A stretch of 64,000 nt of DNA. Source: Stomoxys calcitrans. Its lineage: Eukaryota > Arthropoda > Insecta > Diptera > Muscidae. The stretch is taken from contig NC_081555.1 in assembly GCF_963082655.1 (NCBI RefSeq), positions 21,738,643 through 21,802,642 of the forward strand. The letters are read 5' to 3'. The notes beneath the pieces were generated by a model, which was not told where the DNA came from, made no database searches, and was given only the letters and a program-made list of their open reading frames with translations. The number at the start of each line of letters is the position of its first letter. The stretch's first letter is position 1. Made by a program: the position numbers and the translations under genes. Below, piece after piece: positions 21,719 to 33,299 of this stretch.

Positions 21719-22540
21719 GTGAGTACACAATTACTACAAGTTTTCTATGCCTACAAGTATGATGATGATGTTACACCCTGAAACCAATCCCAACCATTCT
21801 TTGTAAGAGCTTTTTTTCTTGGTGTTTATTTAAACGATTTCCCTTAATTTACTCTAAAAGACTGCATAAATAATGACAATCTCATGATTATCACTTCTTT
21901 TCTGTGTGCAGTGGCTTTTAGCTTTTCCTATGGTTCTTTGTTTACCTTTACCTCCAAAAGAATACATAACGCATGAAGAAAAAAACAATTTTGTTATGTT
22001 TACCACGAAAATATGTACCTACCTAAGACCAAATACTTCTATAAATTGATCGCAGTCAGCACTTTCTATTCAATATTCATGCTACTCATAAATACTCAAA
22101 CACACACACACAAAATACTAAATCCATTGCACACCATAATTTATTGAAAGGCTATGTTCAATGTTCTTATTTGTTTTGGTTATAATTTGTTTACATTTGG
22201 CGCTAATGTTTTCCTTCATACTTAACGGTAAACCTGCTGCAATTGTCAAATTCATCGCAAATGGGTTACCATGTGTTTATTTCGTGATCCTAAAAATGGA
22301 TTACCACTTTTACAAAAACTACATATCATAGTTGCCATATTAGAAAATGGTGTTAAAAAGAGCAGTGAGATTAGAGTGAGTGAGATTAGAACAAACGAAT
22401 TCCTTTATCTGAGAGATACATTTGTTATATTAAATTGTGATCTGATAGGAAATTAAAGTGATGGGACGAAAACACCTCATTTTTAAAATTCTTTTCCAGT
22501 TAGGAAAAAATTATTTTATTACATAATCATCAGTTGATTT
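21719..22540 (+). other. Start of the presumed long intron
   Basis: Unique AT-rich sequence with a CA dinucleotide run near 22095. No further exon is recognised. Confidence 0.4.
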
Positions 22541-23350
22541 CTCCTTCGAGAGAGCCTAAGTAACATTTTCCAATGAAAAGATTAATTTAAGTACCACATC
22601 CCAAATGATTTGGTAGTTTTAGTACTCTTTCTAAAGAAAGGACAGTTTTGGTACGCTTTACCAATGAAAAATTTAGTCTTAGGATACTTTCCCAAACAAA
22701 AGAGCAGTTTTAGTAACCTTTACAAAAGAAAATGGTATTTTTATCACTCTTTCCTAAAGTAAAGGATATGTTTTGTACTCTTTCTCAATGTAAATGGTGG
22801 CTTTGGTTCTCTTTACCAATAGAAATGGTGGTCTTCGTGCAACAGACAGGGTAGTTTTAGTACACTTTCCCAACGGAAATTGTAATTTTTATACCCTTCC
22901 CTAAAGGCAATGTAATTTTAGTACACTTTTCCAGCGGAAAAATAGTTTTAATATTCTTTCCAACGGAAAGGCTATTTTTAATACCCTTTCCAAACAGAAA
23001 AAATTTTTAGTACCTTTTCATAACGAAAAGGGCATTTGTAGTACGAAAAGGGTAATTTTAGTACCATTTCCCACTAGAAAAGGTGGTTTTAAAAACCTTT
23101 CCGAATGGAAAAGGTAGTTTTAGTACTCTTTTCCAACGGAAAGGGTAGTTATAATACCATTTCCCAACGAAAAAGGTAGTCTTATTACCCTTAGTTTTAG
23201 TACCCTTTCCCATCGGAAAGTGTACTTTTAGTGCCCTTCCGTACAGAATGGATAATTTTAGTACCCTTTTTCAACAGAAAAGGTAGACGTAGTGCCCTTT
23301 CTCAACTGAAGGCAAAAGGTAGTTCTAGTACCCTTTGCCAATGGAAAGGT
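22541..23350. repeat. Degenerate minisatellite of hairpin-forming units
   Basis: About twenty imperfect units of roughly 35-42 bp, each with the form 'ttttagtaccctttcc' - 'caacggaaaggg' - 'tagttttagtacc'. The arms CCTTTCC and GGAAAGG face each other across 'caac' in most units, so each unit can fold on itself. Units keep the hairpin even where the surrounding sequence has drifted. Confidence 0.8.
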
Positions 23351-23364
23351 TATAGGCGCTTCAC

Positions 23365-23545
23365 CCATGTGTGCAGCGTCATAGGCAAATTCTGGCGAGA
23401 ACATAAAAAAATGTCAGCGGTGGTAATCCCCCCACTTGACTCTACAATAAAAAGGAGGTTGCTTATTAATGGGCCTTAACTTGGACGGGGGAGCCCTCAT
23501 TGATACCAGCAGTACCCCAGCTGTTTCTTAAAAGGAATGTTCGGG
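23365..23545 (+). mobile_element. Partial SINE, same family as 12063-12370
   Basis: Reads 'gtcagcggtggtaatccccc', 'aaaaaggaggttgcttatta', 'gccttaacttgga', 'ctcattgataccagc'. The order matches the SINE body; the tRNA-like head is eroded. Confidence 0.6.
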
Positions 23546-23726
23546 CTCGGGCCCGATTGTCCCCCATAGCATGGATATCAAAGAATTCTTCAATTCCCGA
23601 ATGCATACCCGAATTGGGAAACAAATGGACTTCCAACTGCAAGGATGAGAGGTTGGATGAGACTTAAGGGAACCAGAGACATATGTTTATTAAATTCCGA
23701 CTGCCTTGAAGCCATACATCAAGTCT

Positions 23727-23903
23727 GAACACTGATTTGGTAATAAAATTCAATGATTTGCAAGCGTTGCTCGTTAGTAAGTCTATTCATGATGAAATGT
23801 CAAAGCATACTGAGCATCTTTCTCTTTGACACCATGTCTGAAATCCCACGTGATCTGTCAAATACTAATGTATGAAAATCCTAACCTCAAAAAAATCACC
23901 CTA
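23727..23903 (-). mobile_element. Truncated mariner end, same family as 45586-46191
   Basis: From 'gaacactgatttgg' to 'aaaaatcaccct' the sequence is nearly identical to the right arm of the 45.6-kb element, including 'ctattcatgatgaaatgtca' and 'gaaatcccacgtgatctgtc'. It ends at the terminus, where the 1.09-kb repeat begins. Confidence 0.85.
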
Positions 23904-24988
23904 TAGTAGCCAGCCTTGAGATTAATAAATCACACTACTGCCTGGTTTCTCTTAATATGGCCGACGTACATAGATGGTGGCTGGTAGTACTCGGACTTAG
24001 CGGCCTACCCCAGGCCGGAGTCGGAGGTCAGACCCCGCAGCTCTGATTCCGTCAAGATCTTATCGAGTTCGTTACGAATTCCGAAGTTTGAATGATTTCT
24101 GGAATGCTTGCATATATAATTTTTTTCCGACCAATTTCGGACAGATTTCGTATTAGAGTTCGGATGTGTTTGCCGTTTTTCGTACAGCCTTGTTCCGAAC
24201 TTTGAACGTTTAGTATGCTGGGTATTTTGTATTTGTATTCGAGAGAACCTTCTATGTTGCCGAGAAGGTCATAAAGGACTTTTGCCATGGACTTGGCTTT
24301 GCTAAAGGAGTACTTTGGTCGGGACTCGTTATTGTCACGAATCTTCACCCCGACACTGTGGAATGAAGGAAGCCTGACGAAAATTGTGCTGCTTTCTTGT
24401 GGTACGGTTTGAGTGCTTTTGGTATAAAAATGTGTCTTGTTTTTAATCCTACATTTGAATTTGTGGGAAATAAGTATTATGCAAAAGATTTCTACTTGTA
24501 TCAAACTTCTTCAATCAACAAATTTAAAGTACCAGTCTTAAGATGTGAACACTCCATTAACCCGGATCGCCCTGGTGTTGCCATATGGCTACGGAACATT
24601 TTTGATGTGTTTCTTCAGGATATTAACTATACAATTGCAATGGTTTGACATTATGACGCACATGTTTTTTGCATATTTTTGACAGGTGAGAAGTGCGTCT
24701 TTGGAATAGGTTGTATCTAATAAATAAGTTATGGGAAATGCTTAAAATAGAAAATTAACAACAAAGTGTTATGGTGATTGGGCTTAAAATGGAACATTTG
24801 CTACTTATTCTATTGTTATTTCTAAATCTGTTGTTTGTAGCGAAACAACACATTATTGGCGGTTATAATCAAGTCTATCTTAGACTTTCTTTTCTTATTG
24901 ACAGCTGTCATTTGTGATAAAATCTCCGAAGAGTATAATGTTGCACGTTTATCAATGAAAATATTTTCCTTTGCACCTGATCTCTTTT
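23904..24988 (-). mobile_element. 1.09-kb element, copy 1 (LTR-like or unknown class)
   Basis: Nearly identical to 25534-26622 in the same orientation. It starts 'tagtagccagccttgag' and ends 'cacctgatctctttt'. The minus strand carries an open frame at 24052-24504 (150 codons listed from a near-start Met) with no family I recognise. A GC hairpin 'cggcctaccccaggccg' lies near 24009. There is no TG..CA terminus typical of LTRs. The left flank is the mariner end; no duplication of that flank is found on the right. Confidence 0.7.
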
Positions 24989-25533
24989 TCTGATCTGAAA
25001 AACTATCATAAGGAACACTAAAACCTGTTGGATTTCTGAAAATGGGAATACCCTAGCGGCAAAGAAGGGACGCCTCTCCTCTAGCGTAAGAAACATCTGA
25101 GGAAGACTCATCCACAAGTGCCAATTAATTGCACACCACCCAACCACTTTTATTGCTCCCACTCTATATTTTGTCTGCACATGCTCTGCAATTCAAAAGC
25201 AGTACAAATACAGAGTGGGACCAATGACATCGGTTGGGTGATGTGCCATTCATTTGTCCAGTGACCTAAGGAAGAGTTGTGCCACTTCTTTCCCAAAAGC
25301 GAATAATGACGAGATCAAACGAGGATGAAATCCTGTCTTACGATGAGGCAACAGTGTAAGAAAATTTGAAGCCTGATCTTGATCGGGTTTCTACATGTAA
25401 ATCTTCAACTTTGTTAAATGACATCGGCCGATCTGAAGGTCCTGCTGATGGCAAGAGGGTTTTAATCATCGGTTAATCGGTTCGTAGACTAAGAATATTT
25501 ATCTTCTTTCGTCACTAATCGCTGAAGAAGTAG
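24989..25533. other. Spacer between the two 1.09-kb copies
   Basis: About 545 bp with no reverse transcriptase, gag or primer-binding-like motif. It contains an imperfect inverted repeat: 25129-25171 ('gcacaccacccaacc', 'tcccactctatatttt') against 25206-25247 ('acaaatacagagtgggacc', 'ggttgggtgatgtgc'). Too short to be the interior of a normal LTR element. Confidence 0.55.
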
Positions 25534-26622
25534 TAGTAGCCAGCCTTGAGATTAATAAATCACACTACTGCCTGGTTTCTCTTAATATGGCCGACGTACA
25601 TAGATGGTGGCTGGTAGTACTCGGACTTAGCGGCCTACCCCAGGCCGGAGTCGGAGGTCAGACCCCGCAGCTCTGATTCCGTCAAGATCTTATCGAGTTC
25701 GTTACGAATTCCGAAGTTTGAATGATTTCTGGAATGCTTGTATACATATATAATTTTTTTCCGACCAATTTCGGACAGATTTCGTATTAGAGTTCGGATG
25801 TGTTTGCCGTTTTTCGTACAGCCTTGTTCCGAACTTTGAACGTTTAGTATGCTGGGTATTTTGTATTTGTATTCGAGAGAACCTTCTATGTTGCCGAGAA
25901 GGTCATAAAGGACTTTTGCCATGGACTTGGCTTTGCTAAAGGAGTACTTTGGTCGGGACTCGTTATTGTCACGAATCTTCACCCCGACACTGTGGAATGA
26001 AGGAAGCCTGACGAAAATTGTGCTGCTTTCTTGTGGTACGGTTTGATTGCTTTTGGTATAAAAATGTGTCTTGTTTTTAATCCTACATTTGAATTTGTGG
26101 GAAAAAAGTATTATGCAAAAGATTTCTACTTGTATCAAACTTCTTCAATCAACAAATTTAAAGTACCAGTCTTAAGATGTGAACACTCCATTAACCCGGA
26201 TAGCCCTGGTGTTGCCATATGGCTACGGAACATTTTTGATGTGTTTCTTCAGGATATTAACTATACAATTGCAATGGTTTGACATTATGACGCACATGTT
26301 TTTTGCATGTTTTTGACAGGTGAGAAGTGCGTCTTTGGAATAGGTTGTATCTAATAAATAAGTTATGGGAAATGCTTAAAATAGAAAATTAACAACAAAG
26401 TGTCATGGTGATTGGGCTTAAAATGGAACATTTGCTACTTATTCTATTGTTATTTCTAAATCTGTTGTTTGTAGCGAAACAACACATTATTGGCGGTTAT
26501 AATCAAGTCTATCTTAGACTTTCTTTTCTTATTGACAGCTGTCATTTGTGATAAAATCTCCGAAGAGTGTAATGTTGCACGTTTATCAATGAAAATATTT
26601 TCCTTTGCACCTGATCTCTTTT
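25534..26622 (-). mobile_element. 1.09-kb element, copy 2, with candidate 6-bp target duplication
   Basis: By eye this copy is about 98-99% identical to copy 1, with one 4-base insertion ('tata' near 25743). AAGTAG directly precedes it (25528-25533) and directly follows it (26623-26628), as for a target-site duplication of an independent insertion. The minus-strand frame at 25635-26138 runs 167 codons from its first listed start (an ATG) and is in the same place as in copy 1, up to the point where the indel changes the C-terminus. The plus strand has a conserved 83-codon frame (26031-26282). Confidence 0.7.
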
Positions 26623-26628
26623 AAGTAG

Positions 26629-28150
26629 CTACCTGCTGCATTTTAATTTCTTATCTTTGTCACATTGAATATTTTTCATTCGTTAAGGGACCCTTAATTG
26701 TTTACTATACCCTAGATACGGACCTTTTATCTAAGGGCTGCCATAAATCGAAGAAACATATATCAACATACAACCCCTATATAAATCCCTTCTTTTTAAT
26801 CAACTCCTACCAAGGTTTGGTCAAGATGTTTGTTTTTATTTAATTTGTTTTTGTTTATTTTCTTCTTGAACGAAGAACCACCAATTTTCTGGCAGTGGGC
26901 ATTTGTTGTATACAGTGTTGCCACTATGCGATACGAGTACATCCTTAGACCAACACTTAAGAAATTACATTGCTTTTCTTGCACATTGCTCCCTTTTGTT
27001 ATTATTGTACAAATTTCTATTATTATTGTTTCCGCCATTGCCATTAACCCCTAAAATTGCTTTTGCTTACACATGCCGGCAGGTTGTTTCTCATCTAAAA
27101 TAAAATACCCAAAAGTAAATCTTACGACTCAAATCGAAAAACTGTTGATGTGAAAAAAGAACACTGGATTGTATCCTGTCATGGGGTGTTTCTAAGACAT
27201 TAGCAAGCACCGGCTGAAAGCATGGCAAGTTGTTATCCTTTGTGCTAAAATGGTAGAAAGAGTTTCAAAATAAAAACAACAAAAATTACTATGTGTGGCT
27301 GTGTGTGCGGGATTACCGCGGGGATTTTGTTTACTTTTATGATGACTCATAGTTTTGCGGCGTTTGTTGTTATATATATATAGCAAATGAATTTGGTGTA
27401 TTTATCTTATTTTCTTTTGATGAATGAATGGCTGGCTGACGGTTGGCCTCACACACGCTTGCTTACAATTGGGAATTTCGCCTTTTTTTTGGCTGACTAT
27501 TGAAAGTTTTCCCTTTTCACAAACCCCTATATGTATGTTATTAGAGAAAGATGAGAAACGCCTCAATGAATACATTTTGCAAATTGTCAATTTCATTTTG
27601 TTGTAATTGCTTATAGCCTCTTTCCCCCATCCCTTACTAAATACATCTTTGATCAAAATAATCAAAAATCTCAGTGATTAGTTTACTATGGGTTCTATTG
27701 GCTGACAATGGGATTTGAGCTGGGATTGCTATTTTTTGTCATTTCAACAATTTCCAAGTGATATCTTTCCAAAATAAAAGATTTAATTAGACACGGTTAA
27801 TTAAACTCACAAGTTGATGCTTTAATGACTCACTTGTAATGGAGTTGCCAACTTCAACTGATTTTCAGGGTATGCCCATTATAAAGGATAAGGCTATTGT
27901 AAATGTTTTAGCGGGCCAAAGCCAGGGTTACCATTGAGATATTTTGAAAAGAAGCAATGGAGGGAAGTTTTTTTTTTAACGATCACATATCTTTTTATTA
28001 AAAAAAAATTAGCAAAATAATAAAAAATGATTAATTAAGTAAGACAGGTAAAAGCGTGGTAAGTTTAAAAGGACCGAGTATTGGGAAACCACCACCACGC
28101 CTTCTGCTAAAAGTTTACAAAATTGAGCTTAGTTAAAGGGAATAGTTGTA
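26629..28150. other. Intergenic or intronic DNA, no gene recognised
   Basis: No supported exon. AGTGTTGCCA occurs at 26914-26923. Open frames here are in T- or A-rich tracts. Confidence 0.45.
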
Positions 28151-29030
28151 CTTTACGTACAAAATTAAACTTCTAGGGACCGTGCAAGGCTGGTTGGGAA
28201 ATCGGCTTATATTTAAACAATACTTACCATAGATGACGGAAGTTATAAATAAAATGTACATAATTTCAGCCAAATAGGACAAAAATTGCGGCTTCTGGGG
28301 TTTCAAGATGTGAAATCGGGAAATCGGTTTATATGGGAGATTTATCAGGTTATAGATCGATTTGAACCAAACTTTGCAAGATCGGTGGATGACTTTGCGA
28401 AACACTACGTACAATTTCAGCCAAATCGGACAACAATTGGGGCTTCCAGGGGCTGAAGATATCAAATCGGGAGATATGTTTATATGGAAGCTATATCATG
28501 TTATAGTCCGATTTGGACAGTACTTGGCACATGTGTAGGAAGACATAACAGAACATTAAGTGCAAAATTTCAGCCCAATTGGACGAAAATTGCAGCATGT
28601 AGGGTCTCAAGATGTCAAATCAGGAGATTGCTTTATATGGAAGCTATATCAGGTTATTTACCGATTTGATCCACACTTTACATTAAAATAGGAAGTCTTT
28701 ATAGAACACTATGTGCCAAATTTTAGCCCATTCGGATAACAATTGCGGCTTATAGGGTCTCAAGAAGTCGAATCGGGAGATCGGTTTATATGGGAATTAT
28801 ATCAGCCTATACTTCCCTATGTCCAGAACTTGGTTTGGTTGTTGAAATTTGTAACAGTAACACTACATTTACAATTTCGGCGCAACTGGATAACAATTGC
28901 ATCCTCTAGGTGGTCAAGATGTCTAATCGATCCATCGACCTACATCAATTAGAAGCATATGGGTACAGATGGACGGACAGACGGAGTTGGCTAGTTCGAC
29001 TTAGAATATCAAGAAAATCAAGTATTTATA
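28151..29030 (+). repeat. Muscid interspersed repeat block
   Basis: About five units with 'atttcagccaaatcggacaa', 'ggggcttccagg', 'atcgggagat', 'tttatatggaagctatatca' and 'cagtacttggcacatgtgta'. It ends with 'gatccatcgacctacatcaa' and 'acagatggacggacagacgg', the reverse of the opening signature. Confidence 0.85.
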
Positions 29031-29032
29031 TA

Positions 29033-29212
29033 CACTGAAATAAAAATTGATATCAACGGTATTGATAGTAAAGTACTATTAAAACATAACCGTATTGTAT
29101 GGATGATGTGAAGCATTATGAATACCATACGGTATTGTTTTGGTATTAATTTACGGTGTTGCTTTACTATCAATACCACTGATGCCATACGGTATCAATT
29201 TTTCTTTCGGTG
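29033..29212. mobile_element. MITE with CACTGAAA/TTTCGGTG ends and TA duplication
   Basis: The left end CACTGAAATAAAAATTGATA is mirrored at the right by 'tatcaatttttctttcggtg'. 'ggtattgatagtaaag' on the left is mirrored by 'ctttactatcaatacc' on the right. TA flanks both ends (29031-29032, 29213-29214). 'ataccatacggtatt'-type words recur inside. A 2-bp TA duplication suggests the Tc1/mariner superfamily; the ends are not a mariner type I know. Confidence 0.7.
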
Positions 29213-29459
29213 TAATAAATGAGGTCGCAGATCAATATTTCGAGGTATTATAGGAACGCTCACTCTACGCAAATATGCGGAGGGGAGCAGTATTTGACCA
29301 TGAATGATTCTGGATCTATACCGGTATGTTAATTCGACTGCAGTGGAGATCGCATCCGCATTAGTAAATTCGTGTGCTTCCGATCCGTACAATATGAAGA
29401 GTATTATCAGTATTATCAAAGAGTAGGATAGGGAGTCTCTTCTAGTCATTCCGTTTGCA

Positions 29460-30141
29460 ACACATCGAAATATCCATTTCCGGGCCTACAAAGTATATAT
29501 ATTTCGAATCGTCGTAAAATTCGAAGACAATTTAGCGATGTCCGTGTGGCTGTCCGTCCGTTCGTTCGCCTGTGTGTCCGTCAGTTTTAATCTCACTACA
29601 GTATTTAAAAATTGAGATATTGAGCTTAAATTTGGCATAGACCCGTATTCACTGCCATATAGACCGATATGTTAATTTCGGATTTTAAGCCCATGACAAG
29701 CGCATTTATAACACAATTTCGCTGAAATTTGCGACAGTAAGTTTCATTAGGTCCATCCATATCCGAGCCGAATTTGGTCGACATGCTAACATATAGCTGC
29801 CATATAGACAGATCTGCTTATTTAGGGTCTTAAGTCAATAACAGGCGCATTTATTACCCTATTTCGCTGAAATTTGAGTTCATCACTGAGTTCTATTAGA
29901 CCCCTTGAGATCCATGCCAAATATGGCCTTGATCGGAATAAATTCATATGTAACTGCCATGAAACCGGAGGTGCTGATATAGAGCATTAAAACCATAACA
30001 AGCTCATTTATTACCCGATTTCGCTGAAATTTGAAACAGTGAGTTGTATTGAGCCTTCCGATATCCGAACCAAGTATGGTCGAGATCGGACCTTATTCAG
30101 ATATAAGTGTCATATAGGCCAATATGTTAATATAGGGTCTT
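29460..30141 (-). repeat. Muscid interspersed repeat, minus orientation
   Basis: Opens with 'cctacaaagtatatatattt' and 'tgtccgtccgttcgttcgcc'-like words, followed by units with 'tatagctgccatatagac', 'tatttcgctgaaatttg', 'aacaggcgcatttattac'. It is cut at about 30141, where retrotransposon sequence begins. Confidence 0.8.
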
Positions 30142-31302
30142 ATCCTCGTCGTAGCGTGGTAGGTGCTAGCGATACCGTTCTCTCTCAGGAGTGCACAGAT
30201 ATATATGGAAGCTTATGGATCTCCTGCTGGGACCTTTCGCTGAGTCCTTCAGAATCAGTGCTCATCCAGGTTGAAGGAGGTTACAGACTTGCGCTGGAAA
30301 TTCGCGGTGAGCTTGTGATGGGCGAATCGAGCGATAGTGTTGTGTTTGACGTCGCGGAGGACAAAACCGTGTCAATGTGGCTCAAGGGCATTTTGTCGCG
30401 GAATCATCCACCACAATTCGATGTGGTGCACCTAGCATCAGGAACGTAGCGCTCGTAAAATATCTGGGAGTGACTGTTTCAGGGAGAATGAGTTTGCTGT
30501 TTCATTTGGATCGGGTGAAAGAAAATATGACTGGAATAGCTGGAATGGTTAAGCGTGTTCTGAGAAGTGATTGGAATCTTGCTCGTCGCGCTCTTCGGTC
30601 CATATATGGTGGCCTATTTGTTGCTTGCGCAATTATGGAGCTCCTGTGTGGCACGGAATTGCTGCGGCTGTCTTAGGGCGAAAGAAGATCCTCTCTTGTC
30701 AGAGGGTGGCAATGCTGGCTTGCTTGTCTGTGTGTAGGACTGTTTCGACAGATGCACTACAGGTATTGCTTGGCGCACTCCGCTTGATTTACTCGTGAGT
30801 TACATGGCTGTTCTGTATAGTTTGAGCCTATTGGATCGTCTTGATAATAGGTGGAAAACTAGATGGACCGAAAGTGACAATGGTCGGGTGACTTACGAAT
30901 TTATTCGTGACGCGAAGCTCGTACGATTCTGCCCGGACTTTGGCTTCGGCCTAAGTCTGGGCTTTATACCGACGGGACATGGCTCCTTTTATGCATTTTT
31001 GCATCAGAAGAACTTGGACGCGACTGATCTGTGCAACTGTGGGAAACCTGAGGACTGGAGTCATGTACTGACGGAATGCTCGTACTATGCAGACATTAGA
31101 GACTTAGGTGCGATGAGAATTAGCCACATTTTCCCGGGAAGTATTTATTGGGAGACGGACAAGAGGCATGAATACATGCTAGTTATCCATGACAAGGCGC
31201 GACCGGGTGACTTGCTGCTGCACATGACATGTCTTGGCACCTGGCTTCCCCCTGTTGATGCTGCGGCGTATGCCCATTTTCAACTATTTTTTACTCCCTA
31301 AC
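30142..31302 (+). pseudogene. R1-clade non-LTR retrotransposon, 3' part of ORF2
   Basis: Broken plus-strand frames encode the end of a reverse transcriptase and the C-terminal domain. Readable segments are GELVM, KTVSMWLKGILSRNHPP, VKYLGVTVSGRMSLLFHLD, RVLRSDWNLARRAL, GRKKILSCQRVAMLACLSV, CRTVSTDALQVLLGA, GRVTYEFIRDAKLVRFCPD and FGFGLSLGFIPTGHGSF. A terminal CxC..H..C cluster lies in LCNCGKPEDWSHVLTEC. These are typical of R1-like elements. The element is 5' truncated, has several frameshifts and a deletion between 30790 and 30850, and ends with TAA at 31299-31301. Confidence 0.88.
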
Positions 31303-31309
31303 AATGCAT

Positions 31310-31920
31310 TGTTTTCGGTCTTATAAAGCTCAGCTGGCGAAACTTCGGTATCTACTCCCTTATTATTTTTTTTATCTTGTTACCGCTATTTTGACCTTTT
31401 TCTAGATAGGTGGTATAACTTCTATACCATCGTCAATAATAGGTGTGAAGGTATCCTTTTCGTTGCTACAATCGGCGTGTCCTTTTGGTCTTAAATCACT
31501 CAGCTACCAACCCGTCGTCTACAGCGGCCTTGTTATACCTTAGCGGTGTTTTTGTTTTCTCAATGTCACTATTAGGCATTGGTTCGGAGGTTTCATAAAT
31601 TATACGATTTCATATATATTATACGCCTTATCAGAGTGCATCTTCCGGTCTTGTATAGCTTAGCGGACAGTACATAGGCTCCTGCTGCCTTATTATACTT
31701 TAACGGGGTTATTGCAACGACGACCTAACTCTAGGCTAGGCGATATAAACTCTCAATACCATAGTCTGAGATTTGTTGAGATATCCCCTTTACAGCCACA
31801 ATCAGCATTCCGATTTCTCTTTTAAATAGAGCAGTTGTCAACCCATCGGCTCCAGCTGCCTCATTGTACTTTAGCCCGGTTACGTTTTTTCTATGTTCTC
31901 AGCATGCTTTACTGTTTGAT
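31310..31920 (-). pseudogene. Four tandem copies of one reverse-transcriptase segment
   Basis: On the minus strand, the conserved early RT motif (L-K-Y-N-K-A-A-G-A-D-G-L, then AELFKTG-like) appears four times at about 170-bp spacing. The copies centre on 31865 (LKYNEAAGADGLTTALFK), 31680 (LKYNKAAGAYVLSAKLYKTG), 31525 (RYNKAAVDDGLVAE, stop, FKTK) and 31340 (NKGVDTEVSPAELYKTE). Each copy carries its own substitutions and stops. The motif resembles RTE/Jockey-type RT. No other RT motif separates the copies, so a segment was amplified in tandem after the element died. Confidence 0.75.
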
Positions 31921-33299
31921 TGGTTAAGGTTACAGTGGCAATCTGATATACGACTCACTTGGAAAATGGTTGCCTATTGTGATATCACAGTAGTGACAGA
32001 CCCAAGCCTTCAATTAGAATAGTTGCCAAGACCTCCGCATTGTTAATCCAAATGACTATCAACGCAGCTGCCGCGGTTTTCTTCGGTATTTGTTGCCATA
32101 TTACCATATTTATCTCAACAGTAGGATTTGTTTATACGAAGATATCAGTCTGATGTTTTATTCTTTGATTTTATTCTCATATTTTCGGACTTCATTTTGG
32201 CTTCTGAGTTTCAATGATACCGTCCCCAAAAATATGTTTTAAAATCCCAATCTTCTGCACTTTGATAAACGATTTCGTTCAATTTTATTTATTCAAATTA
32301 GTTAATTTTTTCTTGCATTCTCATTTAATACGCAACATTTTAACAATCAAGCCAAGCCAAGTCACTTGAAACAGGTATCACTTGACGCCACATTGTGCTG
32401 GTCTTAGGGTTTTTTCTCTTATTTTAATCATCGTTAAGTGACTCATTAAAACAGGTTTAACTTGGTGTTTGTTTTCTTTTTTTGAAACATTTGAAAATGC
32501 ACCTAATATCGAGACAGTTAACACTGGCCTACGACGTTATTATGTTATAAAAATTTGTTAGATGCGATCACGAATACTATTTCGCTCGTAAATATAAGGG
32601 ACGAGGTAATAAAATGCCTAGCAACAAAGGTCAAACGAAACTCCACTTGCGTAAATCATTGATGAGAGGTCGGTAATATGAAAACTTGTTGAATATGTGT
32701 ACGAATAGTGTGTTCCTAGACCAATAGCCATAATTTTCCCCTAGTTTGGCTGTATTTTATAAATTTAAATGTATGAAGGCAGTGCAATATTTTGTGTAAG
32801 AAAAGGGTTACCCTGTAAGAGAGGTAGAAAAGGGAATAAGCGCCGATGTCTCACCCTTTTTCAAACACAGCATCTGCTGCCAAATCTTCTGTGGGGAGTG
32901 CATATCCTGAAGATCCTACCGCGAATAGATCTCGGTGCCACTTAGCTCGATGCCTCCTCAGCTTCCCCTGAGCATTGCTTAGCCTCAACGTCCGGCATGC
33001 TTTCGCAGGGGAAGAAAGTGCAAAATGTTAAACGGCTTGCGCTTTCGGAATTGTCAATGAAATTTTTAATTATTTCACGAGCAAAGTTTTTTGCTTCTAT
33101 ACACTGAAAAAAAAAGTTGCCGACAATTTAAGATTTTTCCTTATTCGTAGGATTTTAGCAAAACTTTAACATAAATATGCTTTCTGCAAATTTAATTTCT
33201 TATTTACTAACGGGCATGACTATTCGTTTGAAATTTTGATCGCTGATTGATTCATATTTTATTTCACAGAGTACTATTCAATTATTATATTTTGAAAAT
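31921..33299. other. Unassigned DNA, probably TE-derived
   Basis: No gene is recognised. At 32820-33010 a GC-richer patch ('cgcgaatagatctcggtgcc', 'cagcttcccctgagcattgc') looks like eroded retrotransposon sequence. 33103 starts 'acactgaaaaaaaaagttgc', a word similar to the MITE end at 29033, but no partner end is visible. Confidence 0.4.

Noticed and set aside
23904..26622. A single LTR retrotransposon with 1.09-kb LTRs
   Set aside because: The spacer is only ~545 bp with no gag, pol or primer-binding-like motif, the ends lack TG..CA, and the AAGTAG duplication flanks copy 2 alone rather than the pair.
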